Shown here: piece by piece, positions 10,293 to 23,900 of the stretch
How positions within the stretch are numbered: the first letter of the stretch is position 1
How the letters are laid out: the number at the start of each line of letters is the position of its first letter
NCBI RefSeq assembly: GCF_900324465.2
Contig: NC_046627.1
Span: 17,861,022 to 17,925,021, forward strand
Origin: Anabas testudineus
Taxonomy: Eukaryota > Chordata > Actinopteri > Anabantiformes > Anabantidae
DNA: 64,000 nt
Direction: 5' to 3'
Program-made: the position numbers and the translations under genes
Notes under the pieces: generated by a model
What the model saw: the letters and a program-made list of their open reading frames with translations, nothing else
Databases searched by the model: none
Told to the model about the DNA's origin: nothing

Positions 10293-10999
10293 ATGGCCAT
10301 CCAACAACAGCCACTCCAGATCCTGTCAGTGAGCAGGGGCCACGGGGAATGGAGCACTGGTCTCCTCGATTGCTGCTCCGATGTGGACACCTGTAAGTCA
10401 ATGGGGGCAGGTAATGAAGCTCTGCGTGACTGTTGGACATTACAGTTCATCTGCTCTTCTTCCTCTTCTCTTCTGCCCCGAAAGGTTGTCGTGCTTGTTG
10501 GTTTTTCCCCTGCATGCAGTGTGAGACAGCTGATAAGTTTGGCTGGTGCTGCTGCGTCCCGATGCTGGATGAATGCTGTGTGGTGTCCTACTTACTTCGC
10601 ACCTCCATTAGACAGCGCTACAACATTCCTGTAAGGCTGACACACACTTATTGCTGGTCAATGCTAACATGTTTCTGTATCTGTGAAAGCAGTAATAATA
10701 TGAGTTCATACTGCATTAACTCAAGTACAGCCAGGATATTTACTACCTGAATTTCAGAAGGATACTAAACAATCTTAATGAGTCTCTGAACACTTCAGTG
10801 CATGAGTTTAGTTCAGTGCATGAGTTTAATTGAACCTTTCTCTCTCTTCTGCCTCCTGCAGGGCTCGTGTTGTGGCGACTACTGTACAGTCATTTGGTGC
10901 TATCAGTGTGCCTGGTGCCAGATGCATCGTGAGGTCAAAATCAGGACCAGTGAGCCGACCACCATACAGGTGGTTGCCTCACAGTTACGCAATGCATAG
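10293..10999 (+). CDS. PLAC8/cornifelin-like Cys-rich protein, copy 2
   Basis: Three coding exons: 10293-10392, 10485-10630 and 10862-10999, with exactly the same exon lengths and phases as copy 1 (100, 146, 138 bp) and 127 aa. Marks are [16 protein letters not shown] (20-35), WFFPCMQC (39-46), [26 protein letters not shown] and a terminal [13 protein letters not shown]. Against copy 1, the first coding exon differs at about 15 of 33 residues but the second at only about 9 of 49. Cys34 is kept, but the core has Arg36 and Phe40 where copy 1 has Cys, and Cys38 where copy 1 has Phe. A polyadenylation signal AATAAA lies at 11290-11295. Both copies look intact, so both are probably expressed. Confidence 0.9.
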
Positions 11000-11705
11000 G
11001 CCGTCATTGTTTAGATTGAGGGGTCAGAGAATATGAAATGTTTAAATACACAACCAATTCAAAAAGGGTTGTTTGGTTTTGGATTGTATTGCACATTACA
11101 TGTACACCAAGTGTTCACAGTTAACACTGAGCATACGTACTATACTGCTTTACTGCTTTTAATAACTTAATGTAGCTGTCGTGTAGAATTAATCCTTAGT
11201 TTCATCGTTAAAGTGAATGTTTTAAATTTGAATGATACAGTGAAATGACAAATCAGTCACTTCTCTGATGTGTTTGATGCACACTTGCCAATAAAATAAT
11301 GCTGATGCCTCAATCTAGGATTAACCTGTGCAGAAATAAAAAAAAAAAAAAAAAACACACACTGTGCACACAAGTGATAAGTAATCTTAATGGACAAATG
11401 ACTAAATCAGTCATAGAGTCAGTCATTGATTTTCTGTCAGGATGAAGGGACAGGGACAAACTGGAGAAGGACAAACTCCCTACCTGACTTACAGTACCTC
11501 CACATGACTGAATCCTGTACAGTGACGATCCTAGACTCTCTGCCATGTGGTAGCTAGAAGGAGAGTGTTGATGTGTCTTCATGCAAGGTTTAAGGGTGTT
11601 TATAGTTGTTATTGCGGCAATATACCAAAATGTTTGCAATGGTCCTTGGTACCATGGTACTTGGTAAGAGCTATGGCTGTATAAAAAATGGATTTAGCCC
11701 ACTCC

Positions 11706-11920
11706 ATACTTCCCTGTCTTTGTATATACAGTATGTTACACCAAAGCGTTTCTGATTTTCAAAGGAGCAGAAGACACCCAGATATAAGCAGAACACTGTA
11801 GTATAAGAATAAATAGATGTGGACACTGGAGAAACAAAACAGTCACTTCACAAATACTTGGCACAACGCAGAAGAACCGGCTCAACAGGCAGGAGATATA
11901 CGTAGACAAGAGTCACTCCT
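11706..11920 (+). repeat. local duplicated block E, copy 2
   Basis: Partner of 8530-8740, lying downstream of gene 2. It is not followed by another block A, so the tandem array ends here. Confidence 0.8.
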
Positions 11921-13602
11921 TTGACGACTGCGCTCTTCACATTCTGGACAGAGAAGATTGCATCAAACTGGAAAGGCCCTCTCTCAACAGAGGAGGTCGT
12001 CTACTGTACAGTACGTTTCACCTACTTACAGTAGAGGGATTCCATCGCTACAAAGGCAGGTTTCACCATAGTTCACACTCTGGCTCAGTTGTAACGACCC
12101 ACACAAAGAGAAACAGTAGTCCAGAGGTGACCAAAACTGCTACTCCACCAAGTTAGACATTAGTAAAACTGTCACCACAACCAACACAGTAAAGGGAGAA
12201 GTGCGAAACATGGTGAAAGACCACATCCTGATCAGAAACAGAAAACGGCTACAGGTGCATGTAGATTACAGGAAGTGGCACTGTGGACATGTGTCACTGC
12301 ATGCGAGTGTTGAAGCTGAAATCCTCAGCTTCAGACACAGAAAAGATCAAACGACTGTAAAAAGAGGGCAACTACCTCCACCACCAGACCTCCCTTTAAC
12401 ACACTGAATCTGATGGTGAGTGTATAAATGCACATATGAACAGTCTGGTTTGTCATTTGTGTGCACCTAAGCTATGATGTGTTCATGTCCTGGGCTTCCC
12501 CTGTGGGCATCTGTGCATTCGTTTAGCCTTTGAGTCTTGTGGTGCCTTGTCCAGGTTGGCATGTATGTATGTATGTATGTATTAAAGTATGTAGCAAAGT
12601 GGAGAGATAAGAATCTCAATACAGCAGAAAAAACCCATTTGGCATTTGTAACCTGGGTTCTCTGAGTGAATAGACTCTCTGCAGCTCAGAGAGTGTTTCC
12701 AATCAAATTATCACTCATCACACACCTCTAGAGATGATTTCCCATTGTTGGGTATATTAGTCATTTTGCTCTGACACATTAGTGACAGTACTTGTACGTA
12801 TTGTACGTACCACATTTTGATAAAAACTGTATCCTATAGATCCTGCGTGTCAAACACTTCCTCGTTACTGCAGCGTAAAATGCCATACATAAAGTCATTA
12901 TTGTATTTATATTATATTATATTGCCATGTATTGGCCACAAGTGTCATAAATAGTTTACTATTCACTAGAGAAATTAATATTAAGTTAACAATAGATCAC
13001 ACGACTATTACACATGCAGTGATGAACCCACAGACAGAGTCTTTGTACTGCTTTGTTTTTATTTTTGGCATTCTTTAAAATTCACTCAAATTGTTTTTTA
13101 GGCCACGTGCTTAGTAGCAAACCACAGACAACCCCACAGCCGAATACCAGCTGAAGATGGTAGCAGTGCTAAATCTCACATGAATGAATTACAGTGCTGC
13201 TCTGTAAAATACATCCTATCAGCCTGAATTCAATACGTCAAATTTAGCTGCAGTATGAAAAAAAATGTATGAAAAGTTGATCCTCAATTCACCAATGCAT
13301 CAAAGATAAACTAAAGGCTAGTCGTACCAAACCTGTCTGAACACCAGACAGCTGAATCTTGCTGTATTGCGGCTCCTCAGGTCTGATTACATGAGCAATG
13401 TAAAAATGTGTAAGTTTAAATATATAGATATATAAATTGTGTACTGGTGCTTTATAGAACGCTATACAAACACTTCCTATTGTCTTAAAATGTGTGACAG
13501 TACATGAAGATGGCCCCGATAACCACAAATATATGTACCATTGTTTAGAAGCTGCTGATGACGTATCTGAAAACCTCAGTGGTGCGGTTGTTGTTACATT
13601 TG

Positions 13603-14065
13603 GCATGTTAGCAGAGCCAGAGTGCGAAACAAGAGCTGAGAGTGAACTGTGTCAACAGAGACAAATGCAAAACGGTCGACAAGAAGAATTAATGAAGCTG
13701 TGCTAGGAGCTGTTTTCCTGCAGAGGGCAGAGTTGGACTGAGAAATATAGTCCCTCATTAATTTAGCACAAAGCTTTTTTTTGTCCAAATTAAAAGTTAT
13801 TGTCTTGTTATATTTTGAGCATTAAGAAAATATTGCTTAGGCGTTGTCTCTTTCAGCAAAACTCTCCGTCGCTGTTTGAAAATGCAGATAAAGTCCATAT
13901 ATCTGCATAAGTGCTTGCTGTTATATATTTAGGAGAATACAAGAAGTACACCACAGTGAGACCTTATCTGCTGATGCAACAGACTAATGCAGCAACCTTT
14001 TATATTGATTATTATCATCATCTAATAAATGTGATTCATGGCAATGAAAATAAAAACTCACTTCA
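13603..14065 (+). repeat. local duplicated block D, right copy
   Basis: Partner of 4530-4815, same orientation, about 9 kb apart, on the other side of both PLAC8-like genes. It carries an extra internal segment of about 180 bases (roughly 13760-13960) not seen in the left copy. Confidence 0.7.
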
Positions 14066-14340
14066 CTTGGAACACGTCTAATTTATTAAAGAAATCAGAA
14101 ATTTAATTCATTTGGGGTTTTCTGGCCTCCACACAGGATTAAAATGTGTCCTCCGACACCATCTGGTGGTGTTATTATTCCGACTAAGAGATGTATACAT
14201 TTATTTTAATGACATTTACACTGATTAAGGTTTGCAAAAATCAACAAGCTAATCATAATCTAGGTTTGTGTAGAAGCAGAGCAGCCTGTTAAAGTTTCAC
14301 AAAGCTCTTATATTTTCAGTAACCGATGAATGATTTTGAT

Positions 14341-14348
14341 TATAAAAG
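14341..14348 (+). promoter_or_regulatory. TATA box of the BCR/ABR-like gene
   Basis: TATAAAAG lies 239 bases before the chosen ATG, with no acceptor-like site needed between them. Transcription would start near 14372 and give a 5' UTR of about 215 bases. Positional inference only. Confidence 0.45.
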
Positions 14349-14586
14349 CCAGTTGCTGCCAGCATATTGAAGCTGACACATATCCAGGAAGTGAAGCGCA
14401 ACTACTTGAATGGACTAAACGTCAGATGCGGGCTCTCATCTGTATTAGCGGGTTTCACACAGACAGGAAGCTGAGTTTTCCTCTTTTGTGCATCCTTACT
14501 AGTAAGAGGAAGTTTTCTGTCAACAGCTGAGTGCGTTCACATGCTGAGCTCAGGCTGCACTGTGAGGACAGCACCTCCGAGCTCCG

Positions 14587-17202
14587 ATGGACGTTTACCA
14601 GGAGGCTGTGCACTATCTGGAGTCACAGCACATACCAGGTGATTACATACTTACTTTGTGTGACATAAAAAGATACAAAACTATGTATTCTTATTACACA
14701 GGACACAATACAGTCTGAACAGTACAGTTGTTTATTCATTTTGTTGGTTGAAAATACACTATGATGTTTGTTGTGCTTCTTGTGCAATTAACACATTTCT
14801 GAAGAACTAAAGGAACTTAATTTAAAGAACAGCTACATATTTATTTTCTTTTATATTGTTATATTTGCTACCAACACTGATGTTAACACCTTTAATGGGG
14901 AAGCAAATAAGGGAACTTCTTTTTTTATTACCACCTACATACCAATGCACTATCATTTTGTGTGTCAGTTGTAGTAGAAACAGAGCCTGAGGTCTTGGAG
15001 GAGGATGTGTTCCCGGAGGAGGTGGTGACCAGTTTTCTCTCTCCTCTCCAAGCGGAGAGTATAGACTTTCCTGACACCCCTGTGAGTTTCATGCACATCA
15101 TTAACGTTCGGCGTCACGCAGCAGGCTCTGTGCAGTTCCTCTTCTTTGCATGTGGTCAAATCAACCTTTCAGCATTTTTTATAATCATGATGCCAGTGCC
15201 AGTGGTAAAATGAATGTTGCTTCAGATACAAGAAATGAAATAAGATGTGCACAATTACCAAATTAGTGTTTGTACAGAGTAAGAAATACAAATAAGCCAG
15301 TATTATTTGTTCTGATGTGTCGTGGTATAAGATTGGGTAGGGAGGTGAGAGATTGCAGTCAAATATTAACGTTTACAAAACAACTGTGATATGTGTATTG
15401 ATATTATGATGTTATGTATTATTATTTATAGGGAGGCATCAGGGGTGGTAAGTCAGACTTTAGGGATGGGTAGGGGGGTGCCACCTAATGTGCTAAGAGC
15501 CCGTTTAATGTTTATTTATATATTGTTACCATGAGTTAAGCTTGTTATCATGATAACGTTCAGGAATTCACTCAAATGCAAATCACATATTTTTGAGTGA
15601 GTAGAATTGAAATTATATTAAACTTACCATCGTATTGGCTAAAGGGTTCTATATCATGAAGTATCACTAGCCGTTGCTATTTAAAGAACCATGTCACCAG
15701 TTTGTATAAGGACGAGAAGTAGTACTGATATTAGCTTCACTTCCTTGTTGCAGTACTGCAGACTCGTGTCAGTTTTATTTATATAGCACCAATTACAAAT
15801 TAAAGTGATCTCATTGGATTTTACATAGTAAGGTCAAAGAAAACACACAAAACCTCATTTAAGTAAGCCAGATGAGAGTGGAGAGGAAAAAATGTTAACT
15901 ATTTCTGTTAATGGAAAGAAACCTCCTACAGAACCAGGTTTGGGGTAGGGGGGTCATCTGCCTTGGCTGGTGGCATGAGTGGAAAGTAGAGAAAGGAAAG
16001 AAAAGAAGAGCAACAACGAGCTGCAGGCAAAATACCGACCAAATTGTCAGCACACTGGAGGTGGAGGTCAATATAACCAACTAGGCTTTATGAAAGAAGA
16101 AAGTTTTTAAGACTATGGTCTGCCTCCTGATCCTGAACTAGGAGCTGGTTCCACAGCTTGATAGCTAAAGGCTCTGCCTCCCAACCTACATTTGGAAACT
16201 ATAGGAACCACAAGTGAAACTGCAGCCTGAGAACGGAGAGTTCTGCTGGGAAGATATGGGAGCCAATGAGAGAAACTAACGTTGGAGAAATATGATCTCT
16301 CGTGCTAATTCCAGTCAATCACTTACTTTTTCTTGCCCATTTAGTTGGTTGAAATGCCTGAGTGAGTAAAAAAAGGTGCATGGCCCGTCAGATCTAAGAC
16401 GGACATATTGACTGACAGTAAAACATGTTTGGGCTGATTGGTCTGCACCTCTTTGGGATTTAAGATGAGTTATTATATTTAACCATGACTTGTAAACATA
16501 TTTGCAATCTTCAAGCACGACACTGATTACAACAATGTCAAGCATGTTAAACATGACGCTGACTGTAAACTATGTTGTATTTTGACATTTTGTTGAATGT
16601 CTGTGATCCAGACATTGTGCAGCACGGAGGAAATGTTGGAGAGGAGACTTGTGGTCCTGAAAGGCATCCTGGAGAGCGAGGAGGTCTACCTCCGAGAGCT
16701 GGAGACCCTACTAATGGTATCATTGATGTGAACACATAAAAAAAAAACTGTATGCGGAGCAACATAACTTTTCAATTCTCAGTTCTTGTTTGCTATAAAT
16801 GAGCACAAACCTTGCTACAGCCACTTAGTATCGAAACATTAAATTGTCCTTAATTGCTACTGTCTGGGCTACCCTTAGTGCAAAACTAGAAAAACCCTGC
16901 TGATATGATTATGATATGATACTATTTAACTTCTTCTTTTCTCTTCCACTCTCCCCACACTTCTCATAAAAGTGAGGCACACTTGTATTATGTAGCGTAA
17001 AAGAAGAAGGAGAGGCAACAAGTGGGCCTAATTTTAGCCATTTTGTTCTGTATTTGTTTGGTTTTTGTGTACCTGTGTTTGAAAAGCGCTTCCGTCATGT
17101 GTGTGTTTACCTGAGCGGTTAGTATTGTGCATTACAGCGTTTTATTGTTCAGCTTTCTTGTTTAACCACAAATTGATTGTTCTCTATTCAAGTCAAGGTT
17201 TC

Positions 17203-17233
<31 letters not shown>

Positions 17234-20200
17234 CTCGTCAAAGCACTGAAATCACGCTCATGCCTGCGGGACAGTTAGCAGGTAGCTTAGCATGACACAC
17301 GTTGAAAAGGCTTGGCTATAGCATGCAATTTCCAGCTAACGCTTACCTCAGCAAAACCACACCCTGACATTTATTTGTTCTTTTATTGATCCAAAGATTA
17401 TAAGCTTTAGAGGTGCTTGTTTCCTTTGGTTCCACAACAAATAAACCAATAACTGCAAAGTAAAGCTTCTTAGCCAGTGGACACATCAGTCCGCTCACTT
17501 AAGTCTCTGCAGGTCGGCATCGCTCCCAATAATTCTGATTGTCTTTACACGTTGTCCAGTTTGACTCGTAATCACACCAGCAGTACAGTTTATGGAGAGG
17601 AAGCGCGAGAACGAGTGATTGGGTGGTTTCTTGCTCAATTTCTTCTTTCCCTTTTCTGTGCTATTAACAGCAACAGGAACCACCCTGTTTCATTCTTAAA
17701 CAATATGACTCAACGCAGACCAGAGAAATGAATCATAAAATTGATGTTGTGTCTGGTAATGCTCTATGTTGCCTGCAGCTTTTTGAGTATGCACGAGCCA
17801 GTGTGTGAAGGGTTGTATTCTTCATTAAAACATTTATTATAGCAGTGGGTTTTCAGTTCAGTTCGCACAGTTTGTTCGCACTTTTTTCTTTCTTCACTCC
17901 ATTTAGTTTCTCACTCATCGCTTGATCTTCTCACCTACTTCTCAAGCTTCTGCCCGCTCAGTTAATTTAGCCTTTTAATTTCTCTCTCTCTCTCTTTTTA
18001 GCCCATGAAGGCTTTGCGGGCCTCAGCTGGGACTTCTCAGCCAGTTCTGTCCAGTCAACAGGTCCAGACTGTTTTCTACCAGGTGCCCGAGCTCAGAGAC
18101 ATGCACCAAAGCTTCTACTCGGGTCTGAAGGCCCGGCTGAGTGTGCACAGCCAGACGGATCCCAGCCCAGGTGAAAACAGAGAGATGGGCGACGCCAGCT
18201 TTGAACTGACAGTGGGAGACCTGTTTCTGAAAATGGTAATTCCCCTCATGTTTTGGTATTTAAAAGCCGACTTTGTTGTTCTCTTCAGCTGCACTACATG
18301 TTTTAGCATTTTTATGTTTTACCAGATGCAAACATGGCAGCTATTCAGTCCAATGAAAGTTCCTCAGTGGCGCATACAGTTCCTCATTTTTCTAAATTCC
18401 ACTTATAAAAATGACCCAGATGATCCTCCATAGACTGTGTGCACTGACTCCCTACACACATCAACAGGGGATAAATTCAAATAATCCTGCTGCTCTTCTA
18501 GACTAGATCAGATAGTCACAGTACTTTGACACTAATACTGTGGTTTGGTTACTACACATAAATTATTCAGTTACCCAGAGCTGTTCCTACAACATTTGTC
18601 TTGATGGTCCGTCTTACTGCACCAGTCAGGACAAAATGGAAAAGTGATTATTGGACAAAACGCAACTCCAGATTAATGCTCTCAACTTTAATGACAAAAA
18701 TGTATAAATGGTGCTGCTGTAAAATCCACTTTTCCTCTTTAATTTCACTTAAGTTACTCAAAGGTTGGACTATTGATTTGTCAGTATCACATGCACTCTG
18801 TTAGATATCTAAACAGCTGTGTGTTTACAGATATTCCCTCACATAGAAATGTTAGTTTTTTTTCTATTTTATGCATTAAGCAACTTTTCATGTTTGAGTT
18901 TTATATAGAGAATATAACATTTTCTACCCTAGGTTTCAGTTTCTGTTTTGAATGAAACAAAACCACTTTTTCCTCATCTGACCAGTATTTCTTAGCAGGG
19001 GAACCCCAGCTGTAACATATTACATTAGTATTAATGATTGCTCCAAAGTGAAGTCATCCCTAAGAGTCAGCCTGCACATTACTGTATCATTAGTTATTTA
19101 GTCCACCTGTGTTTTTCCTGCTTTGACAAAGTCAACCCACAGCCCTGATTGCTGCGCGAGTGCTCGTCAGGCCAACAGTTGTTAACTTCTCTTATCTCCT
19201 GTGTGATCAGTATGAGCTTGTGTCAAAACTTTTAAGTAAACAAATACCATAATATTAATTCAACAGTTTTCTTAACCAGGTCTTTCTCTACTGTTGTGTT
19301 GGTCTAAAAGTCACATTTAGAGATTGAATTGTCAATAAACAAAAACCCACCACCTGCGTGTATCTTTAAAGTATGAAATTCACTAACTACTACACAAACG
19401 CAAGTGAAATCATCTTATATTTAAATTTAAAATCCAGACTTTGAATATTGATTGGAGTACTCTTTAGTTGTGTCTGTGCAATGCTAATTTAATTCAAAGA
19501 CTAAAGCTACAGTATGCTCTAAACATTTAAGACAAATATTTTATTTTTGCCATTTACAGCCATATATTCTCAGCTTCAAAACGTTTCAATTAGATTCTGA
19601 AACTTTAGAATTTTAATTTTTTTCACTTGACTAAAGGGGTTCTTGTTAGGATAAAATTTTAAATTAAAATCAGAAATAAGCACCGGTGGGACTAAAACCA
19701 TTTACCAAGGTGCAGAGTCATTTCAGTCTACTATCTTACTCCACATTTCAATGTGCTTCCAAGGCCACTTGTCTTTTGGGAACTAGTCATATTCATTGAT
19801 GGCATTATGAGTGTAAATTATTGTTTAAGCTTTGATATGACATATATTCTCCCTTCTTTTGTTCACACAGGTGAATCAGATTGGTTTGTATGGCGGTTTT
19901 ATTGAAAACTACAAAGCTGCTGTTCAAGTTGTTCGCAAGTGCACACAGTCAGACCCTCGCTTCCGAACTCTGGCCGAGGTAATAAACACTGAAATTTGTA
20001 CGGATACATAATTACGCGTCTAGTGCAACAAGTTGTGCACACGCTCTGCCTTACCAGCCTGACTTGGTCTCTTGCTTTTTCAGAGCATGATGTCAAACAA
20101 TGGCGCAGATAGAGCTCGGACCAAATACACATTTGAAGGTGGATGTTCAGAATTAGATTAGATTTTTATAGATATAATATGTAAAATAACTTGTTGACTT

Positions 20201-20882
20201 TGATTGTCTGACTGCTGCATGTCTCTTCACAGCTCTACTTTACAAGCCTTTGGACAGAGTAACCAAAACCACACTAGTGCTGCGTGTGAGAAAACAGTAG
20301 TTAATCTATTTTCTTTTCCTGGCATCTATTCTATTTCAGTCTCCTACCTTTTCAGTGTGCATCATCACTTTCCGCTTTCCATTTTGACAGCCCCAGTTTT
20401 CAGTGAGCCAGATATAAATGGATTAAATATAAATATAAATACTATTCTTGTTATATGATAAAAAAAAAAAAAACACAAAATCTGGACAATTCTCAACATT
20501 TAACTTAATTCTTTCCTTTACATCCTTTAAATACTTTCAATAATATAACAGTCTAATTGTATAGTACCAGATCTTGTTGAGGTTCTGCACAAGTAAATGT
20601 TATTTTGCACCTGTCTATCATATTGTAGGACCTCCTGAAAACCACTCCGACAGAGCACAGGGATTACCCAGTTCTACAGGAAGCTCTGAGATTATCTCGC
20701 AGTTTCCTATCTGGTGTCAATGAGAGTTCACAGTGCAAACGGGAGGTCACGCTCAGTCACGGCATGGTGAGTCTTTTGAAAATGTGTTTACAGTATTGTG
20801 CCCTTTGACGCATCCTCACGCACACTCCCACCACCTACAGTATACAGTAACTGGAAGCATCAAAATGCACCTGAGAACATAG

Positions 20883-20933
<51 letters not shown>

Positions 20934-23900
20934 ACTCCAGAGACGTCAGCTGATGCGTGACGGCTTTGTGGTTGATGTGAGCGAAGGGGAAGGAAGCCTG
21001 CGTCACCTTTTTCTTTATACCGACCTGCTGCTGTGCACCAGATTTAAACATGCAACCAGGGGGTGAGTGTTAGAGACAAGAATACCAGTGTTTGTGGGAA
21101 ATATGCTTTAAATGAATGCATCTCACTTGTGCTTAAAGTAGCCTAAGTGTTTACAGCACACGCTTAAATTGAACATTATGAGTGATAAGTTCACATGAAA
21201 TGGAAAAAGACCATTCTTTCACTGACTACTATGAATATGATGATGTTAAAATTATATTTGCAGCAGGTCCTCGATTATAAAAGTTATGCTCTACTAGCAT
21301 GAGATGTTTGCATTTTTTCCCAGGAAGCAGGACCAGTACAGGTTCTGCTGGTATCTGCCTCTTGCTGGTCTCAGACTACGGTGGGTTGCAGTTGAGGAAC
21401 GATCGTCGGACACACACCTCCGCACGTTACACTCCATAAGAACCAAGATGTATCTCCTCCGACAGCAGCTAAAGCAACAAGCAGTATGTGAAGCGGACAC
21501 AAGTACAAAAAAAGAAAACTGGGACTGGTAATCTTTTTGCAGATAAGTGAAATATAAGTGTGTTTGTGTGTGAAGAAGGGAACCAGAGGCACAGTCTTGG
21601 CTGCTCGTAGCAGGAAGAAGCTGGAGCAGATGGAGCTGATGCTGTTCACGCATTCCCCTGTGTACAGACTGGAACTGCACAGCCCCAATGGAAAGGTACA
21701 CACACACTCAAACACACACCCTAACTTACTATATTTGTAGTAATAGACATCGACAATTGGAAATTATAACTGTTCTCTCGCTACAGAGTCACTCGTTCCT
21801 CCTCTCGTCTTTGTATGAACTCGAAGAATGGAGAGAAGCCATTTTTAAACTCACCACAGAAAGTAAGTTGTAGACGTAATAACTTTAAATTAGGTAGGCA
21901 CAGTTTTTAAATATTGTGCTCTAATTGGTGCCTGTGTTTTCCTCGTGTTGCTTGTCAGGCGTAGAAACTGTCCCCCCAGACCTGCTCACCCTCAGTAGTG
22001 CATGTGTGAAACTGAGAATGACCCAGCAGCCGCCGCTTCACAGCACCAACACTGGTACCAGCAGCAACTATCACAAGAGTCTGAAGTAAAGTCTTAACCT
22101 CCACTTTAGTTCAGGACGCTCAGATCCACTGAACTTCTGGATATTTTTGTCTGTACCAACAGTAGAGAACGAGAAGTCGTTGTGTGGGACGCTGAGTGTG
22201 GCCATTCATTCGGCTCATGGCCTGCAGCAACCGGCCAGTACGTTTTTAAAATGTAGTATTGATCAAAAAGAGGCATGTTTTGGATGAGCAGGTCTTCATT
22301 TGTTGCTCTCCTTTGTCTTTCAGGTGTTTATGTTTGTGTGGAAGTAGACGGCTATGAGTTTTACGACAAACAGGCCCAGACGCACTCTTCAGTCCTCAGC
22401 CTCAGCCCACACTGGGACCAGGTACATTTAAAGAATGTGTTTTTGAATAAATTATAAAGCAAATGACTGATATTTAAACGTATCTATCTTATGGTCCTAT
22501 AGAGTTGACACAGTATGCTTCCTGGTTCAGGGTAGTAAACGAGTTCTGCATGTCTAGACATCATCCGACATGGTGATCAGTTTTTGCTCCAACTTGGAGG
22601 ATTTAAAAAGTCTGCAGCTCTAAAAATGATCATTGGTAGTAAAAAGTGCTCGAGTGCTCTCTTCTGTTTTTGTTTATATGTTTCTGTGTCAGCCTCAGTG
22701 TTAATGGCATCTTCCTCCTTCAAACAGGAACTGTCTTTCCAGGTGGACGGGGCTCAGAACATGAGGCTGCTCTGCGTGAGTCAGTCTGACGGACAGGATG
22801 ACACCGTCCTGGGGAAAGCATCTTTATGGGTAGCGAGATACTTTAAATACATCAAAATCACATGTAAAATTTAGAAATCTGATCCATTTTTATATCAACA
22901 ATGGAACAAATGACTATCTTGAAGGATTTTGTGTTGACGTTTACATATTTTTGGGTTTACAAGTTGGAATCTAAGTCCCTGAGTAAGCGATGGAAGAGAC
23001 AGACTCTACATCTTGGCCAGGTGGAGTTGACCCTGTCCCTCAAGTACAGTGCCCACCCACCCGACCCGCCCAGCTCCACAGCTCAACAGCAGCCTGTCTT
23101 CTGTGTCCCTATTGAAACAGTGGCTCAGTAAGTCCGTGCCAGTCTTTTGAAAGTCTTCTTTGGCTCTGAAATACTTCACTTTAGAGTTGTGTTTCTCTTC
23201 CGTGCTATCGTGCTCCGCTACTTTCAGGAAGGGAGGTGGTGCGCTTTGAGGGAGCGTGGGCTGAAGAGAAGCAGAAGTGTGGCAAGAGTGTAGACTCAAA
23301 TGAAACGAAACAAGCCGGTGTATTGGACGCAGGTTTGATCTGATTACTTTCAATTCTCTGACAGACAGGAGGGAGTGCTGGTTCCCCATGTGGTGCGCTG
23401 CTGTGCGGAGGAGGTGGAGAGGAGAGGGATGGACGAGGTGGGAATCTACAGGATTTCAGGAACCACCAGTGACATCAGCACGCTCAAGGCCGCGTTCAAC
23501 AGCAGTAAGGAAACATCAGTTTTCTGTCGGCGTCTTGTTTTTTCCAGGAATGTTAACTCTCTCATATGAGAGTCTGCCTGTAACAGCAGGTGTTAGAAAT
23601 CTGTGTCCTGACACGAAACACTTGTTTTTACTTCATGTACGAATTTGTGGCAGGTGTGAAGCTTTATCCAAATGTTTTGCACTGGGTCTCCACAATCTGG
23701 ATTGTCTAGACTATTTTCCTTTAGTTTCACATTATTCCATCTTCGTAAATAGCTGAAAACAGTCTTCACCTTAAAGAGACATGGGGCATCACCTGGTCCA
23801 AAATCATATTAAAGCACACGTGGAAAAAACAATTTTACATTTAGACATTGCACCGATATCAGACACAAAAGATCCAATTCCACTTTGGTCCCAAATAAAA

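Larger units (their letters stand above)
11000..14340. other. 3' flank of the PLAC8-like cluster, no gene seen
   Basis: Contains the AATAAA of gene 2 (11290), a poly(A) run (11336-11356), block E copy 2 (11706-11920), a short (ATGT)n run near 12559-12581 and block D right copy (13603-14065). No third PLAC8-like coding exon and no third promoter copy was found downstream of block E copy 2. The ORF at 12201-12407 resembles nothing known to me. Confidence 0.5.

Noticed and set aside
12201-12407. 68-codon + strand open frame downstream of the PLAC8-like genes
   Set aside because: I considered a lost third gene copy, but the translation shares nothing with PLAC8 family motifs.
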